From Pseudomonas mendocina (lineage in GTDB: Bacteria > Pseudomonadota > Gammaproteobacteria > Pseudomonadales > Pseudomonadaceae): 64,000 nucleotides of DNA. The stretch is taken from contig NZ_LR134290.1 of assembly GCF_900636545.1 (NCBI RefSeq), forward strand, positions 3,038,001-3,102,000, written 5' to 3'. Shown here piece by piece: positions 1 to 7,823 of this stretch. How positions within the stretch are numbered: position 1 is the first letter of the stretch; each line of letters starts with the position of its first letter. The notes below the pieces were generated by a model. It did not search any database. It saw only the letters and a list, made by a program, of their open reading frames with translations, and was not told where the DNA came from. The position numbers and the translations under genes are program-made.

Positions 1-222
1 GGCCACCGGAATGTCGAGGATGTCGATGTTCTGCTTGCGAATCAGGTAGAGCAGCAGGTCGAGCGGCCCTTCGAAAGCTTCGAGGAAGACTTCCAGGGCA
101 TCCGGAGGGATGTACAGGTCCAGCGGCAGCTCGGTGACCGCCTCGCCATAGACCAGGGCGAACGGCAGCTCCTGCTGCGCGCCGGCCTGACTGTCCGCGA
201 CTGGCGTGACGGTTTCACTCAT
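1..222 (-). CDS. scpA: Segregation and condensation protein A, N-terminal part
   Basis: This gene starts at the ATG on 222 and runs off the left edge, leaving 74 residues. ScpA is the kleisin subunit of the bacterial SMC-ScpAB condensin, which compacts and segregates the nucleoid. The visible part has a divergent leader of about 45 residues, then the family's conserved opening: a [17 protein letters not shown] segment followed by [11 protein letters not shown]. The start lies 14 bases after the trpS stop on the same strand, so the two are probably co-transcribed. Only the N-terminus can be judged; identity is clear from the motif. Confidence 0.9.
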   Translation of the reverse strand, partial: MSETVTPVADSQAGAQQELPFALVYGEAVTELPLDLYIPPDALEVFLEAFEGPLDLLLYLIRKQNIDILDIPVA

Positions 223-236
223 TGACTGGCGCTCCT

Positions 237-1451
237 TCAACGATGATTCAGGCCCATGGCCATGCGCACCTCGGCCAGGGTTTCACGGGCTTGGTCACGT
301 GCGCGTTCGGCGCCTTCGGCGAGGATGCTGCGCACTAGGTCCGGGCTGTCCTCGTAATCGATAGCGCGTTGCTGCAGCGGCGCCAGCTCGGTCTGCAGGG
401 CCGAGCACAGCGCGTTCTTGCAATCGAGGCAGCCAATCGAGGCGCTGCGACAACCGTCGATGACCCAATGCAATTGCTCGTCAGTGGAATACAACTGGTG
501 CAGCGACCAGACCGGACAACGCTGCGGCTCACCCGGGTCGTCACGGTGCACACGCGCAGGATCGGTCGGCATGCGCCGCAGCTTTTCCTCAATCTCGACA
601 TCGCTGTCGCGCAGGAATATCGCATTGCCGCTGGACTTGGCCATCTTCTGCCCATCCAGCCCGGGAACCCTTGAGAACTCGGTGAGAAGTGGCTGCGGCT
701 CGCTCAGGATTACCTTGCCGCCACCCTCCAGATAGCCGTACAGGCGCTCCTGATCACCCAGGGTAATGCTGGTCTGCTCCTTGAGCAGGGCCCGCGCCGT
801 CTCCAGTGCCTGGGTATCGCCCTGTTCCTGATAAGCCTTACGCAGGTTGCTGTAGAGCTTGCCGACTTTCTTGCCGAGCTTGCCAATGGCAGCCTCCGCC
901 TTGAGCTCGAAATCCGGCTCGCTGCCATACAGATGGTTGAAGCGGCGGGCCACTTCGCGGGCAAATTCGATGTGGGGGAGCTGGTCCGCTCCGACCGGCA
1001 CCTGACCGGCGCGATACAGCAGGATGTCCGCCGCCTGCAGCAGTGGATAGCCGAGAAAGCCATAGGTGGAGAGGTCCTTGCCGCTCTGGCGCTCCTGCTG
1101 CTCCTTGTAGGAGGGCACGCGCTCGAGCCAACTGAGCGGGCAGATCATCGACAGCAACAGGTGCAGCTCGGCATGCTCCGGCACTTGCGACTGCACGAAC
1201 AGTGTTGCGGAGCTGGGGCTGACACCGGCAGCCAGCCAATCCACCGCCATGTCCATGACATGCTGGGAAAGCCGGCCGGCATCGGCGTATTCGGTGGTCA
1301 GCGCATGCCAGTCGACGATGCAGAAGAAGCAGTCGTACTCGTGCTGCAACCTGACCCAGTTCTTCAGTACACCGTGATAGTGCCCGAGGTGCAAACGACC
1401 GCTCGGACGCATTCCTGACAGCACCCGACGTTCGGAGTCGTTAAGGCTCAA
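237..1451 (-). CDS. trpS: Tryptophan--tRNA ligase (class Ic)
   Basis: This enzyme charges tRNA-Trp with tryptophan using ATP. The 404-residue protein has the HIGH-type ATP signature as H-L-G-H (residues 21-24, after R-P-S-G) and the KMSKS-type loop as K-M-A-K-S (269-273). It is about 70 residues longer than the E. coli enzyme. Most of the extra length is a lysine-rich insertion at roughly 185-250, between the catalytic core and KMSKS, a known variant in Pseudomonas and related proteobacteria. It lies between yciO (71 bases upstream) and scpA (14 bases downstream) on the same strand, suggesting one transcript. Confidence 0.95.
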   Translation of the reverse strand: MSLNDSERRVLSGMRPSGRLHLGHYHGVLKNWVRLQHEYDCFFCIVDWHALTTEYADAGRLSQHVMDMAVDWLAAGVSPSSATLFVQSQVPEHAELHLLLSMICPLSWLERVPSYKEQQERQSGKDLSTYGFLGYPLLQAADILLYRAGQVPVGADQLPHIEFAREVARRFNHLYGSEPDFELKAEAAIGKLGKKVGKLYSNLRKAYQEQGDTQALETARALLKEQTSITLGDQERLYGYLEGGGKVILSEPQPLLTEFSRVPGLDGQKMAKSSGNAIFLRDSDVEIEEKLRRMPTDPARVHRDDPGEPQRCPVWSLHQLYSTDEQLHWVIDGCRSASIGCLDCKNALCSALQTELAPLQQRAIDYEDSPDLVRSILAEGAERARDQARETLAEVRMAMGLNHR

Positions 1452-1522
1452 ACCGTTCTATCCAAAATCCAGACAAGACCACGGATTATAGGGTAGCTGC
1501 GCCCACAACGGAAAAGCCGGCG

Positions 1523-2149
1523 TCAGAGATCGTTGAAGGGCGTCGGGTCACCACATCCGACGCGCAGCACTTGCGGGCTTTCGTCGGCGAGGTTGACCAC
1601 GGTGGACGCCTCCAGCCCACCAAAACCGCCGTCGATGATCAGGTCGACATGGTGCTCGAGAATCTGGCGCATTTCGTGAGGGTCGGACATCGGCAACTCA
1701 TCGCCCGGCATGATCAGGCTGACGCTCATCAGCGGCTCACCCAACTGCTCCAGCAACGCCAGGGCGATGGGATGGCTGGGCACGCGGATACCGATGGTGC
1801 GGCGCTTGGGATGCAGCAGCATGCGCGGCACTTCGCGGGTCGCATTGAGGATGAAGGTATAGGGCCCTGGTGTGTGGTTTTTCAGCAGGCGGAATGCAGC
1901 GGTGTCGACCTTGGCGAACAGGCCGATCTGCGACAGGTCGCGGCAGACCAGGGTGAAGTTGTGCTTGTCGTCGAGTTGTCGCAGGCGACGAATACGCTCT
2001 ACCGCGTTCTTGTCGCCGATGGCGCAGCCCAGTGCGTAAGAGGAGTCGGTAGGATAAACGACCACCCCGCCGCCACGAATGATTTCCACGGCCTGTTTTA
2101 TCAGGCGTGCCTGGGGGTTTTCCGGGTGAACCTGGAAAAATTGACTCAC
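1523..2149 (-). CDS. yciO: YciO/Sua5-family threonylcarbamoyl-AMP synthase-like protein
   Basis: This 208-residue protein belongs to the Sua5/YrdC/YciO family. Sua5/TsaC members make threonylcarbamoyl-AMP for tRNA t6A37, but whether the YciO branch does so efficiently in vivo is less certain. Family features include the early G-G-V-V-V-Y-P-T-D-S-S-Y-A-L-G substrate loop and R-R-T-I-G-I-R-V-P-S-H. I chose the GTG at 2149 (then S-Q-F-F-Q-V-H-P) because an AGGGAG ribosome site precedes it by about six bases; the upstream ATG at 2191 lies inside the preceding gene. It follows rnm by 13 bases, the same yciV-yciO order as in E. coli. Confidence 0.85.
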   Translation of the reverse strand: MSQFFQVHPENPQARLIKQAVEIIRGGGVVVYPTDSSYALGCAIGDKNAVERIRRLRQLDDKHNFTLVCRDLSQIGLFAKVDTAAFRLLKNHTPGPYTFILNATREVPRMLLHPKRRTIGIRVPSHPIALALLEQLGEPLMSVSLIMPGDELPMSDPHEMRQILEHHVDLIIDGGFGGLEASTVVNLADESPQVLRVGCGDPTPFNDL

Positions 2150-2162
2150 GCTTGCTCCCTGC

Positions 2163-3029
2163 TCATGAAGTGACAGCGGATGGCTGTGCATGTTCGAAGC
2201 GCTCCCAGAGCGCAGTCAGGTCATCGGGCAACGGGCGGTACATGCCCAACTCGGACCAGTCGCCCGGCGCGTGGAAATCGCTGCCGACACTGGCCATCAA
2301 GCCAAACTCGCGCGCCAGAATCGCAAGGCCACCGACTTGTTCGGCTGGCTGCATGCCATTGACCACTTCCAGGGCATGACCACCCGCCGCGGCGAAGTCG
2401 GCAACCAGACGTCGGCGCTTACTGCGAGTAAAGTCGTATTGCCACGGATGCGCCAGGCTGATCCAGGCTCTGGCCGAACGCAAGGTAGCAATAGTTTCTT
2501 CCAGCATAGGCCAATGCTGCTTGACGTCGCCCAACTTGCCCGAGCCCAGCCATTTGCGAAACGCCTCGGCGCGATCCCGCACGTGGCCAGCTCGCACCAA
2601 AAACTCGGCGAAATGTGGACGCGCCGGCGCGTTGCCACTATCGCCCAATTCCTGTTGGACAGCACGTGCGCCTTCAAGTGCACCGGGCATGCCCTTGGCC
2701 GCCAGGCGTCGGTCGATTTCCTCGGCACGCTGCCAGCGCCCATGATGCAGAGCGTCTATGGCAGCCCGCAGCGCGGGAGCCTCTCGCTCGAAGGCATACC
2801 CCAGCACATGGATGGTCGCCCCGCCCCAGGTGCAGGAGAGTTCGATGCCGTTGACCAGTTTCATGTCCAAGGCAGTCGCAGCGCGACATGCCTCGTCGAG
2901 CCCTTCGAGGGTGTCATGGTCGGTCAGTGCCAGCAGCCGCACACCGCGCTCATGCGCCCGGGCCACCAGTACGGCGGGCGACAGGGCGCCATCGGAGGCG
3001 GTGCTGTGGCAGTGCAGATCGACAATCAT
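2163..3029 (-). CDS. rnm: PHP-domain 3',5'-nucleotide phosphatase / RNase AM (YciV/TrpH type)
   Basis: This 288-residue protein has a complete PHP (polymerase and histidinol phosphatase) metal site. It starts D-L-H-C-H-S with a downstream aspartate (H6, H8, D13), has A-L-T-D-H-D-T at about 36-42, and ends with G-S-D-F-H-A-P near 256. E. coli YciV/Rnm is a 5'-3' exonuclease that trims rRNA 5' ends and also dephosphorylates 3',5'-bisnucleotides; I infer the same role here. The start at 3029 opens directly with the PHP motif; upstream in-frame ATGs lie in the divergent yciI gene. It heads the leftward run rnm-yciO-trpS-scpA. A CATAAT hexamer at about 3062-3067 on this strand may be its -10. Confidence 0.88.
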   Translation of the reverse strand: MIVDLHCHSTASDGALSPAVLVARAHERGVRLLALTDHDTLEGLDEACRAATALDMKLVNGIELSCTWGGATIHVLGYAFEREAPALRAAIDALHHGRWQRAEEIDRRLAAKGMPGALEGARAVQQELGDSGNAPARPHFAEFLVRAGHVRDRAEAFRKWLGSGKLGDVKQHWPMLEETIATLRSARAWISLAHPWQYDFTRSKRRRLVADFAAAGGHALEVVNGMQPAEQVGGLAILAREFGLMASVGSDFHAPGDWSELGMYRPLPDDLTALWERFEHAQPSAVTS

Positions 3030-3149
3030 GGCGGCGCTTTCGTTGAGATTGATGTTTGTTATTATGCCCCACATCCGCCGCAAGCAGGCCTTTGTCGTGT
3101 GGCGCAAACGCTTCCCCCTCTCCCTCTTCGACCCCAAATAAGGATTGAG

Positions 3150-3449
3150 ATGCTCTACGCCATCATCGCCACCGACGTCGAAAATTCCCTGGAAACTCGT
3201 CTGGCCACGCGCCCCGCTCACCTCGCCCGCCTGGACCAGCTGAAGCAGGAGGGTCGCCTGCTGCTGGCCGGCCCGCATCCGGCCATCGACAGCAATGACC
3301 CAGGCCCGGCGGGCTTTAGCGGCAGCCTGGTGGTTGCCGAGTTCGACTCCCTTGAAGCCGCGCAGAAATGGGCCGACGCCGACCCGTACCGCACGGCAGG
3401 CGTGTATGCCAGCGTTGTAGTCAAACCCTTCAAGAAAGTGCTGCCCTGA
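3150..3449 (+). CDS. YciI-family protein
   Basis: This 99-residue protein has the compact ferredoxin-like fold typical of YciI. It opens M-L-Y-A-I-I-A-T-D, has conserved R-P-A-H-L-A-R-L and the G-P-H-P mid-motif, and ends near D-P-Y-R-T-A-G-V-Y with a conserved Asp-Pro. The family's function is poorly established; a His-Asp pair suggests a small-molecule enzyme. The open frame extends far upstream, but the real start is the ATG at 3150, where similarity begins. It is divergent from rnm and followed after 41 bases by the membrane-protein gene leading into the Cpx-like genes. Confidence 0.88.
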   Translation: MLYAIIATDVENSLETRLATRPAHLARLDQLKQEGRLLLAGPHPAIDSNDPGPAGFSGSLVVAEFDSLEAAQKWADADPYRTAGVYASVVVKPFKKVLP

Positions 3450-3490
3450 CGCGGTACCACCCACGCGGCTTTCGCATACAAGGAATCGCG

Positions 3491-3868
3491 ATGCGTACGA
3501 TCCCGCTGTCCCTGCTGGTCACCCTGTTGCTGACCTGCGCGTCGCTGCAGGCAGAAGAAGTCGCTCCACCGTCTACTCAGGCGGCAAGCGTGGACACCCT
3601 GAACCAGGAACTGGAGCAGCGCCTGGCGCAGAGCGAGCAACTGCGCAACGAGCAGCAATCCAGCAGCGCTGTGCAACTGCAACGCCTGCGCCAGGAAAAC
3701 CAGCGCCTGCGCATGCAGCTCAAGGAAAGCCAGGCACAGAGCCAGCCGCGCCTGCTCAGTGAAGAGCAGACCTGGTTCGCCCTTGGCGCCGCTCTGAGTC
3801 TGGTTTCGATGTTGTTCGGCACCCTGCTCCGAGGTTCGCGCAAGACTCGCCGCGAATGGATCAACTGA
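3491..3868 (+). CDS. Small periplasmic coiled-coil protein with C-terminal membrane anchor
   Basis: I do not recognise a characterised family for this 125-residue protein. It shows a signal peptide (residues 1-20, with A-S-L-Q-A before the likely cleavage site) and a Q/E/R-rich coiled coil at about 33-85 with heptad-like L-Q-R-L-R-Q-E-N-Q-R-L-R-M-Q-L. A hydrophobic helix at about 95-114 follows, ending in positively charged R-G-S-R-K-T-R-R. This resembles the SH3-less part of TIGR04211/YgiM-like proteins, but no SH3 domain is present. It ends four bases before cpxR, so it probably shares that transcript. A link to envelope-stress sensing is inferred from position only. Confidence 0.75.
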   Translation: MRTIPLSLLVTLLLTCASLQAEEVAPPSTQAASVDTLNQELEQRLAQSEQLRNEQQSSSAVQLQRLRQENQRLRMQLKESQAQSQPRLLSEEQTWFALGAALSLVSMLFGTLLRGSRKTRREWIN

Positions 3869-3872
3869 CGCC

Positions 3873-4550
3873 ATGAGCCGACTGCTGCTGATCGATGACG
3901 ACCAGGAACTCTGCGAGCTGCTCGCCAGCTGGCTGACCCAGGAAGGCTTCCAGGTAACCGCCTGCCATGAGGCGGGCGGTGCGCGCCAGGCCCTTGCTGC
4001 ACAGGCGCCTGACGCCGTGGTGCTCGATGTGATGCTGCCGGACGGTAGCGGCCTGGAACTGCTCAAGCAGTTGCGTGGCGAGCATCCGGAGCTGCCGGTG
4101 CTGATGCTCTCCGCCCGCGGCGAGCCGCTGGATCGCATCCTTGGCCTGGAACTGGGCGCCGATGACTACCTGGCCAAGCCGTGCGACCCTCGCGAGCTGA
4201 CCGCACGCCTGCGTGCAGTACTTCGGCGGACCGCCCCCGCGCCGGCCAGCAGCCAATTGGAACTGGGTGATCTCAGTTTCAGCCCCAACCGCGGCGTAGC
4301 CAGTATCGGCGAGCATGACGTTCCGCTGACGCTTTCCGAAAGCCGCCTGCTGGAGGCGTTGCTGCGCCAACCTGGCGAACCGGTGGACAAACAGGAACTG
4401 GCACAACTGGCGCTGGGCCGCAAACTGACCCTGTATGACCGCAGCCTGGACATGCACGTCAGTAACCTGCGCAAGAAACTAGGCCCGCACCCGGATGGCC
4501 GCCCACGCATTCTCGCCCTGCGTAGCCGCGGCTATTACTACGCGTCGTGA
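3873..4550 (+). CDS. cpxR: CpxR-like OmpR-family response regulator
   Basis: This 225-residue response regulator has a receiver domain with acidic residues L-I-D-D-D (8-10), phospho-acceptor D52 in V-V-L-D-V-M-L-P, and lysine K102 in Y-L-A-K-P. An OmpR-type winged helix (about 128-225) ends in R-I-L-A-L-R-S-R-G-Y-Y-Y. The neighbours are a Spy/CpxP-like periplasmic protein and a histidine kinase, the same order as the CpxR/CpxS region of P. aeruginosa. A CpxR-type box lies between this gene and cpxP. It therefore probably controls periplasmic chaperone genes in response to envelope stress. The name is by orthology and context. Confidence 0.85.
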   Translation: MSRLLLIDDDQELCELLASWLTQEGFQVTACHEAGGARQALAAQAPDAVVLDVMLPDGSGLELLKQLRGEHPELPVLMLSARGEPLDRILGLELGADDYLAKPCDPRELTARLRAVLRRTAPAPASSQLELGDLSFSPNRGVASIGEHDVPLTLSESRLLEALLRQPGEPVDKQELAQLALGRKLTLYDRSLDMHVSNLRKKLGPHPDGRPRILALRSRGYYYAS

Positions 4551-4589
4551 TCGTTTGCCGCCTGTACGTAAACGACCTGCAACATCGCC

Positions 4590-4605
4590 TTTACCCAAGC
4601 TTTAC
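4590..4605 (-). promoter_or_regulatory. CpxR box upstream of the cpxP-like gene
   Basis: Two TTTAC units separated by six bases read as GTAAA-N6-GTAAA on the minus strand, an exact match to the CpxR consensus GTAAA-N4-8-GTAAA. A further GTAAA lies upstream at 4568-4572. The box sits 83 bases before the cpxP-like start, a normal activator distance. Binding by the CpxR encoded just upstream is inferred. Confidence 0.7.
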
Positions 4606-4687
4606 CTACGCCTGACTGCCCTTGACCTTGACCGCCGCATACTGAGCCCATCCGGTCGTTACCGGTTTCGAGACAAGGAGATTCACC

Positions 4688-5095
4688 ATGCGCAAGACCC
4701 TCACCGCTCTGCTGCTCGCTGCCACTCTGCCGACCCTGGCCTTCGCCATGCCGGACGGCGGCCCACGTCACCATGACCGCGACCACGGCATGTTCAAGGA
4801 GCTGAACCTGAGCAAGGAACAGCGCCAGGAGTTCCGCAAACTGATGGGCGAGCAGATGAAGACCCATCGCGACATCACCAAGCGCTACCTGGACAAGCTG
4901 CCGGAAGCCGAGAAACAGGCCATGAAGAAGGAACTCGACCAGGCCCGTGCCAATCAGCACAAGGCTCTGCGTGACCTGCTCAACCCCGAGCAGCAGAAAG
5001 CCTTCGACGAGCATCAGAAGAAAATGGAAGCTCGCCGCGCTGAAATGGCCGAATTCAAGGCCTGGAAGGCCGAGAAGGACAGCAAGACCAACTGA
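4688..5095 (+). CDS. cpxP: Spy/CpxP-family periplasmic chaperone (LTxxQ repeats)
   Basis: This 135-residue protein has a signal peptide (about 1-20, ending A-F-A). An all-helical, very charged mature part carries two LTxxQ-type motifs: L-N-L-S-K-E-Q-R-Q-E-F near 38-48 and L-L-N-P-E-Q-Q-K-A-F near 98-107. Spy and CpxP are periplasmic chaperones; CpxP also holds its kinase CpxA inactive. The near-absence of cysteine and the K/E-rich helices fit the family. It lies between the response regulator and the kinase, with a CpxR box upstream and a terminator-like hairpin downstream, so it is probably a strongly induced member of its own regulon. Confidence 0.85.
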   Translation: MRKTLTALLLAATLPTLAFAMPDGGPRHHDRDHGMFKELNLSKEQRQEFRKLMGEQMKTHRDITKRYLDKLPEAEKQAMKKELDQARANQHKALRDLLNPEQQKAFDEHQKKMEARRAEMAEFKAWKAEKDSKTN

Positions 5096-5112
5096 TCCGT
5101 CGCCCCTGACCC

Positions 5113-5143
5113 GCCGCCGCGCTCTCCGAGCCCGGCGGCTTTT
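5113..5143 (+). terminator. Intrinsic terminator/attenuator between cpxP and cpxA
   Basis: GCCGCCG (5113-5119) pairs with CGGCGGC (5133-5139) around a 13-base loop and is followed by TTTT. Lying between cpxP and the kinase GTG start, it may lower read-through so that the chaperone is made in excess of the kinase. Confidence 0.6.
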
Positions 5144-5158
5144 GCATGAGGATTCACC

Positions 5159-6487
5159 GTGCGTTCATTGTTCTGGCGCATCCTGGCGAGCTTCTGGCTG
5201 GCCATCGCCCTGGTGGCAGGCCTGTCGCTGCTGCTCGGCCGCGCACTCAATCAGGACGCCTGGATTCTCAGCCTGCATCCGGGTTTGGATGACCTCGACA
5301 GCAAGTGGGTCAAACGCTACGAACAGCAGGGACCGGCCGCCGCCCAGGACTTTCTCGAACAGCGTAAGCGCGAGTACCGCATCGACACCCAGGTGCTTGG
5401 CGAGAGCGGTCAGCAACTGGTCAAAGGCACCTTCCCATCGCGCGCAGCCGCTTTCGAGGCGCGTCACGGTGATGACCGCCGCCTCCCCTGGCGCCGCCTG
5501 ACCGCGGAATACACCAGCCCGGAAAGCGGCGAGAGCTATCTGTTCATCTACCGTATACCGCATCCCGAACTGGCGGCATGGCACCGCGGCAGCCTGTTCT
5601 GGCCGCTTAGCGCCCTGGGCATCGCCCTGGTGGTGCTGACGCTGTTCAGCCTGATGCTGACGCTGTCGATCACCCGCCCGCTGGATCGCCTGCGCGGCGC
5701 CGTGCACGACCTGGGTCAAACCGCCTATCAGCAAAACAGCCTGGCACGCCTGGCCACCCGCCGTGACGAACTGGGCCTGCTGGCCAAGGATTTCAACCGC
5801 ATGGGCGAGCGCCTGCAGGGGTTGATCGGTAGCCAGCGCCAGTTGCTACGCGATGTCTCTCACGAGTTGCGCTCGCCCCTGGCGCGCCTGCGCATCGCCC
5901 TGGCCCTCGCGGAGCGAGCAGACACCGCCGAACGGGAAAAACTCTGGCCACGACTCAGTCAGGAATGCGATCGGCTGGAAGCGCTGATCAGCGAAATCCT
6001 CACCCTCGCCCGCCTCGACGCCGACCCTGGCGCTGCCCAGCCCGTAGATCTGAGCGCCCTGCTCGGCAAGTTGCAGGAAGATGCGCGCCTGACCACCCCG
6101 CAGCAACTGCTGCAGATCGATCTCGATCAGGGGGCTCAGCTGGAAGGCTGGCCGGACATGCTGGAGCGCGCGCTCGACAACCTGCTGCGCAATGCACTGC
6201 GTTTCAGCCCGCAGGACAAGCCCGTGATCATCGCCGTGCAGCGCCAGGGGCAAGACGTTGTGCTAAGCGTACGCGACCATGGCCCCGGAGTGGCCAGCGA
6301 GCACCTGCAGCAGTTGGGTAAGCCGTTCTTCCGCGCGCCAGGCCAGAGCGGTTCCGGCCATGGACTTGGGCTGGCCATCGCGCGTCGGGCGGCGCAGCGT
6401 CATGGTGGCGAGCTGCTGCTGAGCAACCATCCCCAAGGCGGTTTCGTCGCGACGCTCAGGCTACCGGCCAAGCAACAGACAGCCTGA
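5159..6487 (+). CDS. cpxA: CpxA-like sensor histidine kinase
   Basis: This 442-residue inner-membrane kinase has TM1 at 8-27 and a periplasmic loop of about 115 residues. TM2 follows at about 146-168, then a HAMP linker (169-222) beginning I-T-R-P-L-D-R-L. The HisKA helix carries H235 in S-H-E-L-R-S-P. The HATPase domain shows the N box (D-N-L-L-R-N-A-L-R-F-S), D-H-G-P-G-V and G-H-G-L-G-L. The GTG at 5159 is used; hydrophobic residues start immediately after it. It is the presumed partner of the upstream regulator, with the intervening CpxP-like protein as a possible inhibitor. Confidence 0.87.
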   Translation: MRSLFWRILASFWLAIALVAGLSLLLGRALNQDAWILSLHPGLDDLDSKWVKRYEQQGPAAAQDFLEQRKREYRIDTQVLGESGQQLVKGTFPSRAAAFEARHGDDRRLPWRRLTAEYTSPESGESYLFIYRIPHPELAAWHRGSLFWPLSALGIALVVLTLFSLMLTLSITRPLDRLRGAVHDLGQTAYQQNSLARLATRRDELGLLAKDFNRMGERLQGLIGSQRQLLRDVSHELRSPLARLRIALALAERADTAEREKLWPRLSQECDRLEALISEILTLARLDADPGAAQPVDLSALLGKLQEDARLTTPQQLLQIDLDQGAQLEGWPDMLERALDNLLRNALRFSPQDKPVIIAVQRQGQDVVLSVRDHGPGVASEHLQQLGKPFFRAPGQSGSGHGLGLAIARRAAQRHGGELLLSNHPQGGFVATLRLPAKQQTA

Positions 6488-6493
6488 GCGCGC

Positions 6494-7054
6494 TCAGCCC
6501 TGCCAGGCGCTGACGAAATCCTCGACCTTGACTTCCGGCGCGCGACGCAGCTCGCGCTCCGGCGTACCAAGGTAGAGATAGGCAATGATCTGCTCGTCCG
6601 CTGCCAGGCCCAGGCCTTTGGCCACATGCGCGTTATAGGCCATGTCACCGGTACGCCAGACGGCGCCGATTCCCTGCGCATGCGCAGCCAGCAGCATGCC
6701 ATGGGCAGCACAACCGGCTGCGATTACCTGCTCGGATGCAGGCACCTTGGGATGAGCCTGAACACGGGCGATCACCACCACCAGCAACGGCGCGCGCAAC
6801 GGCATGCCACGCGCCTTGTTCAGGGCCTCAGGCGCAGCCTGCGCATCGGCGATCTGCAAGGCCTCGGCGAACAGCTCACCCATGCGCTCACGCGCCTGCC
6901 CCTCGACCGTCAGAAAGCGCCACGGGCGAAGCTGGCCATGATCGGGGGCGCGCAACGCCGCGCGAAACAGCAGCTCACGCTGGGCCGCATCCGGAGCCGG
7001 GTCCACCAGGCGGGGAACGGAAACACGATTGAGCAGAGCCTCGAGAGCCTCCAT
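6494..7054 (-). CDS. Nitroreductase family protein (YdjA type)
   Basis: This 186-residue FMN-dependent oxidoreductase is of the small single-domain YdjA-like class. It shows R-A-P-D-H-G-Q-L-R-P-W-R-F at about 41-53 (flavin-binding arginines) and A-A-G-C-A-A-H-G-M-L-L-A-A-H-A-Q-G-I-G near 118-136. The ATG at 7054 was chosen because GGAGGT lies five bases upstream; an upstream ATG in frame lacks this. It converges on cpxA, with stop codons six bases apart. The physiological substrate is not predictable. Confidence 0.85.
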   Translation of the reverse strand: MEALEALLNRVSVPRLVDPAPDAAQRELLFRAALRAPDHGQLRPWRFLTVEGQARERMGELFAEALQIADAQAAPEALNKARGMPLRAPLLVVVIARVQAHPKVPASEQVIAAGCAAHGMLLAAHAQGIGAVWRTGDMAYNAHVAKGLGLAADEQIIAYLYLGTPERELRRAPEVKVEDFVSAWQG

Positions 7055-7157
7055 TGGCCACCTCCAAAAAACCAAAGATGGCGCATTCTAACAGGCTCTT
7101 GCCAGCTAACCGGCTGACGGTCCTTTCTTGCAGATTGACGCTCAGGCGGCAGCCAGC

Positions 7158-7529
7158 TCAGGCGACGCGGTCGGGCGATATCACCGGCTGCACTGGTGGC
7201 GTCAGCGGCGGCAGGCCATGGGCCTTGCGCGCATCGTCACAACGCGGGTTATGCACGCCGTTTTCCCAGGATGCCTCGAATTCGCGGCAACTGCTCGAGC
7301 GGTGCTCGTACATCGTGCAGCGTACGCCACAGCCGACGTCGCCCAGCAGCTGGGTACAGCGCGCCGGCTTGCTCTCGGTGCCACGCATGGCCACGTAGTG
7401 AGGGCTGATCTGGATGACCTGTTCGTCCGGAACGCTACCGCCCGCGGATCGACACTCGCCCCAGAAGAAGGACACACGAAAAAACGCGCAGCAGGCGCCG
7501 CACGTGAGACAGGGATTAGCTTCGGACAT
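7158..7529 (-). CDS. YkgJ-family cysteine-cluster protein
   Basis: This 123-residue protein has the CxxCxxCC signature (C-L-T-C-G-A-C-C at about 7-14) and later cysteines in C-R-S, C-T-Q, G-C-G-V-R-C and S-S-S-C-R-E-F. These give the eight-cysteine pattern of the zinc/iron-chelating PF03692 family. Function in bacteria is unknown; members probably bind Zn or Fe-S. It is a single gene about 100 bases upstream of the nitroreductase on the same strand, perhaps co-transcribed. Its promoter side faces the long palindrome at 7597-7767. Confidence 0.82.
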   Translation of the reverse strand: MSEANPCLTCGACCAFFRVSFFWGECRSAGGSVPDEQVIQISPHYVAMRGTESKPARCTQLLGDVGCGVRCTMYEHRSSSCREFEASWENGVHNPRCDDARKAHGLPPLTPPVQPVISPDRVA

Positions 7530-7596
7530 TTGAGGAGGACTCGGAAACCGGCGGACGCCGGCAACTGGCGGCTATTCTATTCTTGGCCATACGCTT

Positions 7597-7767
7597 GTAA
7601 AGCCCCTTCACCGGGCACGTGTGAAAGCTACTGCGCTCGGCCAGGCTGCGTTAAAAACAGGCTCAAATTGCTCATTTACAGCTCGTACACTGCGCTTTCT
7701 CGCCTGTTTTTGCCTTGCCTGACCTTCGCTCGCTACGTTTTCACACAGCCCGGATGCGCCGGTTTAC
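7597..7767. repeat. 171-nt near-palindromic intergenic element
   Basis: The two halves are imperfect inverted copies. GTAAA/TTTAC mark the outer ends, with CCGGGC paired to GCCCGG just inside. GTGTGAAA (7619-7626) pairs with TTTCACAC (7739-7746), and AAAAACAGGC pairs with GCCTGTTTTT further inside. The apex is a short AT-richer loop. The right end contains GCCCGGATGC, the same core as short REP-like repeats elsewhere in the window. No ORF or transposase is inside. It fills most of the gap between the YkgJ-family gene and trkH and could fold as a long hairpin RNA or be a non-autonomous mobile repeat. Confidence 0.75.
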
Positions 7768-7823
7768 AGCAGCCCGTCCACGGGTAGAATGGCGCACTTT
7801 TACCACCCGCCAGAGCCCTCTAC

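Noticed and set aside
2190..3149. Plus-strand extension of the YciI frame through the rnm gene
   Set aside because: YciI similarity starts at 3150. The upstream portion is antisense to the PHP-domain gene, whose metal motifs are intact.
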